From: Seohaeicola saemankumensis
Lineage (GTDB): Bacteria > Pseudomonadota > Alphaproteobacteria > Rhodobacterales > Rhodobacteraceae
Length of the DNA: 64,000 nt
Reading direction: 5' to 3'
Assembly: GCF_042678485.1 (NCBI RefSeq)
Contig: NZ_JBHTKR010000009.1
Coordinates: forward strand, 1-64,000
In this document: in pieces, positions 35,669 through 43,601 of the stretch
How the letters are laid out: every line of letters begins with the position of its first letter
Numbering within the stretch: position 1 is the first letter of the stretch
Notes under the pieces: generated by a model
Databases searched by the model: none
What the model was told of the DNA's origin: nothing
Seen by the model: only the letters and a program-made list of their open reading frames with translations
Made by a program: the position numbers and the translations under genes

Positions 35669-35818
35669 TCAGAACCAGGGGCGCCAAATGAACACGGCCA
35701 GGTGAGCAACCACGGCCACGGCTGAAAACAGCCAAAGCCCGCTCATGTAGACCGAGTGCAGTTCCTGCGCCTGCTCGTCCGTAAGACCTGTGAAAGACAG
35801 GTCAGATTTATCAGCCAT
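35669..35818 (-). CDS. pufB: LH1 antenna beta subunit
   Basis: A 49-residue single-helix protein, starting MADKSDLSFTGLTDEQAQEL with the family's LTDEQAQE motif. The helix VVAHLAVFIWRPWF carries the pigment-binding histidine (H39) and ends in the conserved W-R-P-W. A Shine-Dalgarno of GGAGGAAAG precedes the ATG. It is first of the pufBALMC set. Confidence 0.97.
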   Translation of the reverse strand: MADKSDLSFTGLTDEQAQELHSVYMSGLWLFSAVAVVAHLAVFIWRPWF

Positions 35819-35851
35819 TTACTTTCCTCCGGAATGTAAAGGTGACGCCGC

Positions 35852-35880
35852 GCACCCCGCGGCCGGGTCCTTTGGGGTGC
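35852..35880 (-). other. Hairpin upstream of pufB
   Basis: Complementary arms GCACCCC (35852-35858) and GGGGTGC (35874-35880) lie between pufQ and pufB, 34 bases before the pufB start. A 5' hairpin here may stabilise the pufBA message after processing from the bchCXYZ-pufQ transcript; this is inferred from position. Confidence 0.5.
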
Positions 35881-35983
35881 AAGCGCCCCTCCGGCTCTGA
35901 CCATCCTTCCGAATGGCCAGATCTCGTGTTCGGCTGTCTGCCGTGCCGCCCGAAGGCAGGATATGCAGACCGATCCTCATGGA

Positions 35984-36205
35984 TCAGGCCGAGAAAATCA
36001 TGGGCGTGATGATCCGCGCCTGGCTCCAGGCACGGGCTATGGGGCCCTTTTCCGGGATGCGCCCGCCCTTCAGCAACGCCAGCGCCCAGGTCAGGGTGGC
36101 CAGCGGAAGGGTCGCCACGAAGATCACGCCGAAATAGACCATGAACTCGGTCCGGGGCGGTTTGTGGCTGCGGGTCATCGGGGTATTGGATGTTGCATCT
36201 GTCAT
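35984..36205 (-). CDS. pufQ: PufQ, regulator of bacteriochlorophyll synthesis
   Basis: A 73-residue protein with one clear membrane helix (about residues 23-43, EFMVYFGVIFVATLPLATLT). PufQ stimulates bacteriochlorophyll formation and has been proposed to shuttle porphyrin intermediates. ATG at 36205 overlaps the bchZ stop by 4 bases (ATGA), coupling it to the bchCXYZ genes; the frame extends further upstream only inside bchZ. pufB begins 165 bases downstream. Confidence 0.92.
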   Translation of the reverse strand: MTDATSNTPMTRSHKPPRTEFMVYFGVIFVATLPLATLTWALALLKGGRIPEKGPIARAWSQARIITPMIFSA

Positions 36206-37692
36206 GACAGATCTCCTTTCGCCTCTGGACCCCGCGCAGGGCGCGCAAGGTCGGGGTTGAGTGCCTGGACGGTTTCCAGCACGACGCGTTCGGCGCCTTG
36301 CGCCAGCGCGGCGCGTTCTGCTTCGTCCCGCAGTGTCTTGGCCGCCGAGATCCGCGTCAGCACCGGATGGCGCGAAACGATACGGTCCAGAGCGGCTTGC
36401 GCATCGGCATCCCAGGGGAAGTCGCGGCGCAGGGTGGTGGGGGTCGCCTCGGCCGCGTCCATGACACTGGCCAGCGGCAGGATATGAAACAGCGCATCGA
36501 ACAGCCCGTTGCACACTTCCTGCAAAAGATAGGTGGCTCCGGCATAGCCCATCATCGGCGTGCCGGTGTGACGCCGGATCGCGGCGCCGGGAAAGGAGGC
36601 GGGAATGAAGGCGGGGCTTGGTCCATGTCCGCCCTTCATCTCTGCCAGATACATCTTTTCGTTGATGCTGCCCAAGACGATCAGCGGGCGCTTCTGGTGC
36701 AGCATCGCCTTGACCTCGACATTGTTCGTCTTGGTTCCGGCCACGCGGGCCACGGCAAAGGCGCAGGGAAACCCAAGGTCGCCCTCAAGGAAATGGCGGA
36801 TGCCGCGCGCATAGGTTTCATTCGCCACAACCGCGAAGCTGGCCGTGGCAAAGAAGTCCTGCGTCACGCTGCGCCACAGATCCCAGACCGGCTTGATCGT
36901 GGAATGCTTTTCTCGCGCGATGAACGGTTCGGGGTCCAGCCCCAGCATCTCGCCAAGTTTGCGCAGGAATTTCGTGGTGCTGTCCACGCCTATGGGCGCT
37001 TGCAGATAAGGCTTACCCAGGCATTCGCACAGGCCGCGACCGAATTCCCGATACATGCAGATGTTCACATCCGCATTCACCAGGTTGCGCATCTCGGCCA
37101 CATGACTGCCAAGCGGCATGACCATGTTCACCTCGGCGCCGATCCCTTCGACCAGCCGCCGGATCTCTGCCAGGTCGGACGGCATGTTGAACACACCATA
37201 CATCGGCCCAAGGATATTGACGCGGGGGGCGGCCCCATCTTCGCGCTTCTTCTCGGGCGGCATACGACCCTTTGTCATGCCGAACTCTGTGAAGATCCAG
37301 GTCATCGCGCGGTCCGCGCTCTGCCATTGATCCTCGTCGATTGTGCGCGGCAGGAACCGCTGGATATTCGTTCCCTGCGGCGTAACGCCCCCGCCGATCA
37401 TCTCGGCGATCGAGCCCGTCACGACTACGGCCGGAAGTGCGGGATCAAGGGTCCCCCAGGCGCGTTTCATCGCATCCTCGGTGCCCGATCCCATCTCGGC
37501 CTCGCCAAGCCCGGTCACCACGATTGGCAACTCGTGCGGCGGCAATGCGTCGGTGTAATGCAGCACGGAAGTCACCGGCAGGTTCTCGCAGCCGACGGGG
37601 CCGTCGATCACCACCTGCAACCCCTTCGTGGCGCAGAAGGCATAGACCGCGCCCCAATATCCGCCCGCGCGGTCGTGGTCCTGGATCAGCAT
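36202..37692 (-). CDS. bchZ: Chlorophyllide a reductase subunit BchZ
   Basis: A 496-residue NifK-like subunit of the enzyme that reduces the B ring to the bacteriochlorin level. It opens MLIQDHDRAGGYWGAVYAFC, with 'VIDGPVGCENLPVTSVLHY' near residue 27 supplying a cluster cysteine. ATG at 37692 lies inside the end of a 21-codon open frame that overlaps bchY. The stop overlaps pufQ. Full family length. Confidence 0.96.
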   Translation of the reverse strand: MLIQDHDRAGGYWGAVYAFCATKGLQVVIDGPVGCENLPVTSVLHYTDALPPHELPIVVTGLGEAEMGSGTEDAMKRAWGTLDPALPAVVVTGSIAEMIGGGVTPQGTNIQRFLPRTIDEDQWQSADRAMTWIFTEFGMTKGRMPPEKKREDGAAPRVNILGPMYGVFNMPSDLAEIRRLVEGIGAEVNMVMPLGSHVAEMRNLVNADVNICMYREFGRGLCECLGKPYLQAPIGVDSTTKFLRKLGEMLGLDPEPFIAREKHSTIKPVWDLWRSVTQDFFATASFAVVANETYARGIRHFLEGDLGFPCAFAVARVAGTKTNNVEVKAMLHQKRPLIVLGSINEKMYLAEMKGGHGPSPAFIPASFPGAAIRRHTGTPMMGYAGATYLLQEVCNGLFDALFHILPLASVMDAAEATPTTLRRDFPWDADAQAALDRIVSRHPVLTRISAAKTLRDEAERAALAQGAERVVLETVQALNPDLARPARGPEAKGDLS

Positions 37693-37751
37693 TTCCAGAC
37701 CTCCCCACGCTGGGGGGCCGTCAGCCCGTGGATATTCAGGAAAATGGTCAT
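37686..37751 (-). CDS. Possible 21-residue coupling peptide between bchY and bchZ
   Basis: A 22-codon frame (MTIFLNIHGLTAPQRGEVWK, then C and stop). Its ATG at 37751 shares a base with the bchY stop (TGATG), and its stop overlaps the first codons of bchZ by 7 bases. It fills exactly the gap between two coupled genes, so it may carry ribosomes from bchY to bchZ. No family is recognised; whether the peptide has a function is unknown. Confidence 0.4.
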   Translation of the reverse strand: MTIFLNIHGLTAPQRGEVWKC

Positions 37752-39325
37752 CAGATCATCTCCTCGGCCTTGGCAGCCCGTGCCGCCTTGTCGAGTTTCT
37801 TCTGATGCAGGGCACGGAAATCGGGGCGCAGGTTGGGGCTGCCCTCCCAGATCCCGGCGGTATCGCCGGTGCCGACGCCCTCGAAGAATTCCTTCATATG
37901 CTCCATCCGGTCCTTGCCCGCGATGGCGGCATTCACCACCTCGGCCAAAGACCCTGCACCGGCAGGACCCATAAGGGGACGCGCGGAAATCAGGTTGGTG
38001 AAGTAAAGACCGGGGATTGCCAGCTCCTTGGCCTTCTGCACAACCGGAGTCGTTCCGATCGCCAGATCCGGGCGGATCGCCTCCATCGCGGCGCAATCGT
38101 CTTCCAGGGATGCACGGAATTTCACCGTCACGCCCTTGGCGCGCAGCCATTCCGCATCTTCGGAGGACCACGGCGTTTTGGGGCAGGCCGTGCCGACATA
38201 AGGCACATTCGCACCGCTTTCGATCAGCAGGCGGGCAACCAGCAATTCGCTGCCCTCATATCCGCTGAGGGTGATGGTGCCGTTGATCGGCGCCGCGGCC
38301 AGAGCTGCCTTGATCGCTGGCAAGAACATGTTCTGCGCTGCGGCCACCTTGTCGGCGGGCAGGTTGAACGCCTCGCCAATCGCGGCCAGCCAACGGGCGG
38401 TGCCGTCATGACCCACGGGGGCAGAGCCGACAACCGGACGACCCGCTGCCTGAAACTCGCGGATGGCGGCCGTGTAGAAGGGATGGATTGCCGCCACCGC
38501 ACCGCAATCAAGCGCGGCATAAAGCTCGCGCCACTCGCGGCAGGGTACAACCGGACCGGTGGCCAGACCCATAGGGGCCAGCATCGCACCGATCATCATC
38601 GGATCGGCCGGGAACATCTCGCCCAGCAGGGTCACTGTGGGGCGATCCGACTTGCCACCCGCAGGGGCGGCGACAGGACCGGCCTTGATCTCCTTGCGCG
38701 CGTAATTCAGCATCGCGCCGGCAAGGACATCCTTGGCCTCGGCATGGGTGGGGATACCAAACCCCGGCACATCAATACCCACGATCCGCACACCGTTGAT
38801 TTCCTCGGGCAGCAGACGCAGCGGCACGCCGCTGGCTGTGGGAACACAAAGATTGGTCACGACAACCGCATCGAACTGGTCCGGGTCGGCCAGTTCATGC
38901 ACTGCGTCGCGGATATCCTCGAACAGTTTGCCGGTGACGAGGGATTCAGAATTGAAGGGCACATAGCCCACCGACCGACGCGCGCCGTAGAAATGCGACA
39001 CGAAGGTCAGACCATAGACGCAGCAGGCCGAGCCCGACAGGATCGTGGCCACACGGCGCATCCGAAGACCCACACGCAAGGACCCGAAAGCGGGGCACAT
39101 GCTTTGCGGCTGATCATGCGGACCTTTCGGATAATCGGCAGCATAACGATCCAGGATCTCGGACTGTCCGGCCTGACGTGCTGCTGCCTCCATCGTGGCC
39201 GCACCCGCATGGCACCCTGCCCCATCTTGCGGCGCAGCAGCCATCGTGCTGTCGGCAACCGGATCAGCCTTTCCGAGGATCACATCAGCCTGAGCGGCGG
39301 TGTCATATGTGACTTCATCGGTCAT
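37751..39325 (-). CDS. bchY: Chlorophyllide a reductase subunit BchY
   Basis: A 524-residue NifD-like subunit. 'PQSMCPAFGSLRVGLRMRRV' near residue 75 and 'SGSACCVYGLTFVSHFYGARRSVGYVPF' in parts near residues 97-124 carry the conserved cysteines. An N-terminal extension of about 60 residues, rich in Ala and Gly, precedes the conserved part. ATG at 39325 overlaps the stop of a 32-codon frame (ATGA), and its own stop overlaps the next small frame. Confidence 0.96.
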   Translation of the reverse strand: MTDEVTYDTAAQADVILGKADPVADSTMAAAPQDGAGCHAGAATMEAAARQAGQSEILDRYAADYPKGPHDQPQSMCPAFGSLRVGLRMRRVATILSGSACCVYGLTFVSHFYGARRSVGYVPFNSESLVTGKLFEDIRDAVHELADPDQFDAVVVTNLCVPTASGVPLRLLPEEINGVRIVGIDVPGFGIPTHAEAKDVLAGAMLNYARKEIKAGPVAAPAGGKSDRPTVTLLGEMFPADPMMIGAMLAPMGLATGPVVPCREWRELYAALDCGAVAAIHPFYTAAIREFQAAGRPVVGSAPVGHDGTARWLAAIGEAFNLPADKVAAAQNMFLPAIKAALAAAPINGTITLSGYEGSELLVARLLIESGANVPYVGTACPKTPWSSEDAEWLRAKGVTVKFRASLEDDCAAMEAIRPDLAIGTTPVVQKAKELAIPGLYFTNLISARPLMGPAGAGSLAEVVNAAIAGKDRMEHMKEFFEGVGTGDTAGIWEGSPNLRPDFRALHQKKLDKAARAAKAEEMI

Positions 39326-39420
39326 GCTGACTTCTGTTCGGATTGTTTCTTAGGTTGCGCGGGAACGGCCAGACGCTTGAGAAGCGCGTCCCAGGTCGAA
39401 AGCTGATCAAGGTCAAACAT
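39322..39420 (-). CDS. Possible 32-residue coupled small protein between bchX and bchY
   Basis: A 33-codon frame starting MFDLDQLSTWDALLKRLAVP and ending in a Lys/Gln/Ser-rich tail. Its ATG at 39420 lies five bases before the last base of the bchX stop (ATGTTTGA overlap), and its stop overlaps the bchY start (ATGA). It bridges the otherwise empty 87-base gap. The first half could form an amphipathic helix. No homologue is recognised. Confidence 0.5.
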   Translation of the reverse strand: MFDLDQLSTWDALLKRLAVPAQPKKQSEQKSA

Positions 39421-40417
39421 CGTCGTAAACCACTTCCAGAGAGGGTTTCGGCTGCGCGTTTGACCCGCGCATGTCCATGTCGGTGGCGGGCACCAGCTGG
39501 TAGTCGCCGCCCGTGTCCTTGGCATCGAACAGCCCCAGCAGACCATCCTGGTCCAGCGGCTTGGGTCGCACCGGCGGGGCTATGGCAACAGCTTCAGCCA
39601 ATTGCGCGAAAAGCGGGCCCCACTGCGATTCCATTGTGCCCACAATCTGATAGTTGGCAGATTTCTTGCGAAGATCGTCATCCTGCGGGATCGCGGCCAG
39701 AACCGGGATATTCACCGCCTTGGCAAAGGCCTGTGCCTCACCCGAGTGGTCGTCCTTGTTGATGACCAGGCCCGCGACGCCGACATTGCCACCCAGCTTG
39801 CGGAAGTATTCCACGGCCGAGCAGACGTTGTTGGCGACATAAAGCGATTGCAGATCGTTTGAAGCAACAAGGATCACCTTCTGTGCCATGTCGCGGGCAA
39901 TCGGCAGGCCGAAGCCACCGCAGACCACATCACCCAGGAAATCCAGCAGGACATAGTCGAAGTCCCAGTCATGAAAGCCCAGCTTCTCCAGCAGTTCGAA
40001 ACCGTGGATGATCCCCCTGCCCCCGCAGCCGCGTCCCACTTCGGGGCCGCCCAGTTCCATGGCGAAGACACCGTTCCGTTTGAAGCAGACATCGCCGATG
40101 GCGACTTCCTCACCGGCCAGTTTCTTGCGGGTCGATGTCTCGATGATCGTCGGGCAGGCCTTGCCACCGAACAGCAGGCTGGTCGTGTCGGATTTCGGAT
40201 CGCAGCCGATCAGCAGCACGCGCTTTCCCTGTTCGGCCATCATGCAGGACAGGTTGGCCAGGGTGAAGCTTTTGCCGATCCCGCCCTTTCCATAGATCGC
40301 GATGATCTGCGTCTTGCTGGTGGGTTCACCCTGCGGCACCTCCAGCGTCGGCTCCTGCTGCGCTTCATCACGCAGGCGGCGGTCGAAGTCCTTCAGATTC
40401 GGTACATCGTCTTTCAC
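39413..40417 (-). CDS. bchX: Chlorophyllide a reductase iron protein BchX
   Basis: A 334-residue NifH-like ATPase. The P-loop IYGKGGIGKSF is at residues 41-51; the bridging cysteines for the [4Fe-4S] cluster are C131 (in GRGCGGRG) and C166 (in GDVVCGGFG). It passes electrons to BchY-BchZ. The start overlaps the bchC stop by 4 bases. Compared with BchL in this window it has the same core with a longer N-terminal lead and C-terminal tail. Confidence 0.97.
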   Translation of the reverse strand: MKDDVPNLKDFDRRLRDEAQQEPTLEVPQGEPTSKTQIIAIYGKGGIGKSFTLANLSCMMAEQGKRVLLIGCDPKSDTTSLLFGGKACPTIIETSTRKKLAGEEVAIGDVCFKRNGVFAMELGGPEVGRGCGGRGIIHGFELLEKLGFHDWDFDYVLLDFLGDVVCGGFGLPIARDMAQKVILVASNDLQSLYVANNVCSAVEYFRKLGGNVGVAGLVINKDDHSGEAQAFAKAVNIPVLAAIPQDDDLRKKSANYQIVGTMESQWGPLFAQLAEAVAIAPPVRPKPLDQDGLLGLFDAKDTGGDYQLVPATDMDMRGSNAQPKPSLEVVYDDV

Positions 40418-41358
40418 GCTGCGTCCTTCCAGTTCAAAATCATTTTCAGGCAGGCTGGATCGTCAAACGCGGTCCGATAGGCAGAGGGCGCATCCTGCGC
40501 GGCGGCCTGATGCGTGATCAGCCCCGCCAGCGACAGCGCACCGTTCTCGACAAGCGCGCGGGTGGCGATCAGATCATCGCGCGTCCATTCGGCCGCGATA
40601 CGAAACCGCGCCTCTTTCATGAAAGCCGGTGGAAACGCGAAGCTGAGCGGCTCTGTATAAAAGCCCGCCAGAACGATCTCGCCGCCTTTGCAGATACGGG
40701 TGACCAGTTCATTCAACAGCGCACCATTGCCCGACGCATCGTAGATCGTGCGATAATCACGGCGCGGATCATCCTGCGGCGCAATCACCTGATAATCATC
40801 GGCACCCGTGCGGCGGCCTGCATTGACCTCCCACACTGTTGGTGCAGGCGCGCCGGCAGCAATCGTAAGCCGCGCCAGCAAGCGGCCCAGAACACCATGG
40901 CCAACGATCAGGTCAGGCACAGCCTTGTCCAGGCCCGCCATCGCATGGCGCGCGGTTGCGGCAAGTGCCAGCAAAGCGCCTTCAGCCCCAAGACCGGCAT
41001 CAATACGTGTAACCCTGTCCGCCGATGTCACCACACGGCGCGCCGCGCCACCGAACAGGCCAAAGGCATCGCGGTAGCAGCTGGCACCGGGCACGAACAC
41101 ATGATCGCCAACGCGGTAACCTGTATCGGCCCCGGCCTCTACCACTTCGCCCGCGGCTTCATAGCCTGGCACCAGCGGGTAACCCATGCCGGGAAACGGC
41201 GGCATCTGGCCGGACCAGAACAGCTTTTCCGTTCCTGTGGAAATCCCGGAATGCGCCACCTCGATCACCAGATCGGATGATGTGGGATCAGTCAGGTGAA
41301 GGCTTTCCACCGACAGGTCACGGGGACCGTTCAGAAGGACTGCGAGTGTCTGCATCAT
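40414..41358 (-). CDS. bchC: 3-hydroxyethyl bacteriochlorophyllide a dehydrogenase
   Basis: A 314-residue medium-chain dehydrogenase-like enzyme that oxidises the C3 hydroxyethyl group to acetyl in the last ring modification. 'GISTGTEKLFWSGQMPPFPG' near residue 37 and 'VPGYEAAGEVVEAGADTGYRVGDHVFVPG' in parts near residues 63-91 fit BchC. It is first in the bchCXYZ-puf superoperon. Two PpsR-type sites lie 60 and 86 bases upstream. Confidence 0.95.
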   Translation of the reverse strand: MMQTLAVLLNGPRDLSVESLHLTDPTSSDLVIEVAHSGISTGTEKLFWSGQMPPFPGMGYPLVPGYEAAGEVVEAGADTGYRVGDHVFVPGASCYRDAFGLFGGAARRVVTSADRVTRIDAGLGAEGALLALAATARHAMAGLDKAVPDLIVGHGVLGRLLARLTIAAGAPAPTVWEVNAGRRTGADDYQVIAPQDDPRRDYRTIYDASGNGALLNELVTRICKGGEIVLAGFYTEPLSFAFPPAFMKEARFRIAAEWTRDDLIATRALVENGALSLAGLITHQAAAQDAPSAYRTAFDDPACLKMILNWKDAA

Positions 41359-41417
41359 CCCCTCCTGTCGTTGCGGGATCCGGGCGGGAAAGACTCGGAT
41401 CGCATCATGCCTATACC

Positions 41418-41435
41418 TGTCAGTTTAATGTTACA
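41418..41435. promoter_or_regulatory. PpsR/CrtJ-type operator 1 of bchC
   Basis: TGTCAGTTTAATGTTACA is an exact TGT-N12-ACA match, 60 bases upstream of bchC. Only 8 bases separate it from the next operator, the spacing at which CrtJ binds cooperatively in Rhodobacter capsulatus. Confidence 0.85.
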
Positions 41436-41443
41436 GAATAAAC

Positions 41444-41461
41444 TGTCAACATAAATGGACA
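41444..41461. promoter_or_regulatory. PpsR/CrtJ-type operator 2 of bchC
   Basis: TGTCAACATAAATGGACA is an exact TGT-N12-ACA match. On the minus strand its inner end reads TTGACA, a possible -35 element, so repressor binding would overlap the promoter. It lies 18 bases after the crtF stop. Confidence 0.85.
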
Positions 41462-41478
41462 GTTTCAGCGCAAACCAA

Positions 41479-42621
41479 TCATCGCGGCTTCACGCAGCTG
41501 ACAACAGAGGTGACAAAGGGGCGAAGCGGTGGTGGCGTCTTGCAGTCAACAAAGCCAGCATGCGTGCAAAGCCGCGCTATTTCCGCAGAAGATCGCGTTT
41601 TTCCGGTTCGCATCGCCATCGTGTAGAATGCGAAATAGACATCGCCCGCCCGCTCAGGCGCGGCTCCTCCGGACATCGGTTCTGAGACAATCAGCCTTCC
41701 ACCGGGCGGTAAACTGTCAAATATTTTGGACAGAAGGCCGCGAACAGTGTCATCGGAGTGGTCGTAAAGCACACGGATCAACGAAATCGCATCCGCGCCC
41801 TGGGGCAGCGAATCGCTGCGGAACGATCCGCCATGCACCGCAAGACGCCCGCCCTGCCCCGCCGCTTCAAACCTGGCCAAGGCGCCGGGCACGACATCAG
41901 GCAGATCGAAGACCCGCAAGTCAGGCTTGGGATAGGCCTGCGCTACTGCAAGGGCAAAGGTGCCCGAGCCGCCGCCCACATCCATCAGGCAATTCACATC
42001 CGAGAAATCGACCATGCGCAATGTATCCTGCGCCACAAGCGCCTGGCTGTCGGCCATCAGATCGGAATAGGTCTGCGTGATCTTGGGATCGACGAGGCCG
42101 CGCGCGCCAAAGACATAGGGCCAGAAATTCGCAAGCTCTGTATCCACCTCTCCGCGCAGAAGCGCGACCGGATCTTCCAGGTCACGATAAAAGGCGCGGT
42201 GATGCAGAATCATCGCCTCCAGCCCAGGCACACCCAGCAGGGCGGCGCCCTTGCGGGCCAGCACGAACCGCCCATCCTTGCGACGACGGATCAACGAAAG
42301 TGCTGCGGCAGCCTGCAACAGGATCTCCATGCGATCAGGCATCATGCCGGCGTCACGCGCCAGCCCGGCCGCGCTGCGGGATCCGCCCATCAGGTCATGC
42401 AGGATTCGCAATTCGACAATCGCCATCAGCACCTGGGACTGCACGAACCCCGACACCAGATCGAACATCTCGGCGCCTTCGCGGCGCGCAATGCCGCGTG
42501 TCAGGGGAAAATGGCTGGCCCATGTCTGAAACGACGGGCGGGCAATCAGTCTGTGAAACCAACCCGTGATGCGCGGCCTCGCGGGTTGCGAGCCGTTCTG
42601 GCCTGTCGCCGCATCGCTCAT
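41479..42621 (-). CDS. crtF: Demethylspheroidene O-methyltransferase
   Basis: A 380-residue SAM-dependent O-methyltransferase that methylates the tertiary hydroxyl introduced by CrtC. The SAM motif 'LMDVGGGSGTFALAVAQAYP' is near residue 213, and 'RVFDLPDVVPGALARF' follows. A dimerisation domain makes up the N-terminal half. I chose ATG at 42621, four bases beyond the crtE stop; the alternative at 42651 overlaps crtE. Confidence 0.93.
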   Translation of the reverse strand: MSDAATGQNGSQPARPRITGWFHRLIARPSFQTWASHFPLTRGIARREGAEMFDLVSGFVQSQVLMAIVELRILHDLMGGSRSAAGLARDAGMMPDRMEILLQAAAALSLIRRRKDGRFVLARKGAALLGVPGLEAMILHHRAFYRDLEDPVALLRGEVDTELANFWPYVFGARGLVDPKITQTYSDLMADSQALVAQDTLRMVDFSDVNCLMDVGGGSGTFALAVAQAYPKPDLRVFDLPDVVPGALARFEAAGQGGRLAVHGGSFRSDSLPQGADAISLIRVLYDHSDDTVRGLLSKIFDSLPPGGRLIVSEPMSGGAAPERAGDVYFAFYTMAMRTGKTRSSAEIARLCTHAGFVDCKTPPPLRPFVTSVVSCVKPR

Positions 42622-42625
42622 GGGA

Positions 42626-43495
42626 TCACCGCGCGCTGCGCGCCGGGGCAACGGGGGTCAGACGCTCTGCCTGTTTTCGCACCATCTCGGCCAGTTGCGC
42701 CTCACCAGGACAGGACGGAATCGACGCGATCGCACCACCCAGAATATCCTTGAGCCGCCGGATTGCTCCGTCCACACCAAGTGCGGCAACCGCATTGGGC
42801 CGCCCATGCAGGTCATCCTGACCGACGGGCTTGCCCAGCGTTTCGGCGTCATAAAGCGTATCGCGCAAATCATCAGCGACCTGGAACGCCTCTCCGATCC
42901 GGGCACCCAGCTCGAACCATGGCTCAGCCTCCTGCCCCGCAGCAACGGCGCCCATCTGGGTTGCCGCGATGAACAGCGCGCCCGTCTTGGACTGGTGATA
43001 GGCTGACAGATCGATCTGCGCCTCGCTTTCCCACCCCTGCCCCGCACAGATACCATTGGGCATCCCGGTCTGGCGCGCCAGCGTCAGCACCAGCTCGGCG
43101 CAGCGCATGGGATCATGCCGGGCCTCGCGCGCCAGAACCTCGAAAGCCAGAACAATCAGGCTGTCACCGGTAAGCACGGCAAGCGGTTGCGAAAAGGCGC
43201 GGTGCACCGATGGTTTTCCCCGACGCATGTCGGCATCGTCGAAACAGGGCAGGTCGTCGTGGACAAGACTGGCGCAGTGAATCAGCTCAAGCGCCGCGGC
43301 CGCCGCATCCGACAAGGCGGGCTTGTCATCGCCACAGGCCATCGCAACGGACATCAGGATCGTGGGCCGGATCCGCGCCCCGCCTGGCGTGGTAGCATAG
43401 TCCAGAGCTGCGGAAAGTTGTGCGGGGGCGATCCCGCCCCTGCCGATCGAAATGGCCCGGCAAACGGCGGCGTCTATTCGTGAATACAAGCTCAT
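42626..43495 (-). CDS. crtE: Geranylgeranyl diphosphate synthase
   Basis: A 289-residue prenyltransferase. The first aspartate-rich motif is 'LVHDDLPCFDDADMRRGKP' near residue 76-94 and the second 'FQVADDLRDTLYDAETLGKP' near residue 215. It makes GGPP for carotenoids and for the bacteriochlorophyll tail. ATG at 43495 follows AAAGGG; a GTG codon just upstream is an alternative. It is divergent from crtD across a 106-base region with two PpsR-type sites. Confidence 0.95.
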   Translation of the reverse strand: MSLYSRIDAAVCRAISIGRGGIAPAQLSAALDYATTPGGARIRPTILMSVAMACGDDKPALSDAAAAALELIHCASLVHDDLPCFDDADMRRGKPSVHRAFSQPLAVLTGDSLIVLAFEVLAREARHDPMRCAELVLTLARQTGMPNGICAGQGWESEAQIDLSAYHQSKTGALFIAATQMGAVAAGQEAEPWFELGARIGEAFQVADDLRDTLYDAETLGKPVGQDDLHGRPNAVAALGVDGAIRRLKDILGGAIASIPSCPGEAQLAEMVRKQAERLTPVAPARSAR

Positions 43496-43517
43496 CACAC
43501 CGGCCCTTTCGCCTATA

Positions 43518-43535
43518 TGTCAGTTTAATCCGACA
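43518..43535. promoter_or_regulatory. PpsR/CrtJ-type operator 1 of crtE/crtD
   Basis: TGTCAGTTTAATCCGACA is an exact TGT-N12-ACA match, 22 bases from crtE. Its first ten bases are identical to the bchC operator at 41418. It would serve the divergent crtE-crtF and crtD-crtC promoters. Confidence 0.85.
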
Positions 43536-43541
43536 TCAATG

Positions 43542-43559
43542 TGTAAATCATACTGGACA
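43542..43559. promoter_or_regulatory. PpsR/CrtJ-type operator 2 of crtE/crtD
   Basis: TGTAAATCATACTGGACA is an exact TGT-N12-ACA match, six bases from the first site and 42 bases before crtD. The pair resembles the tandem bchC operators. Confidence 0.8.
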
Positions 43560-43601
43560 GTTTGCGCGCACGAGTCAACAATCCTGCGAGAGGTTTCAAA
43601 T

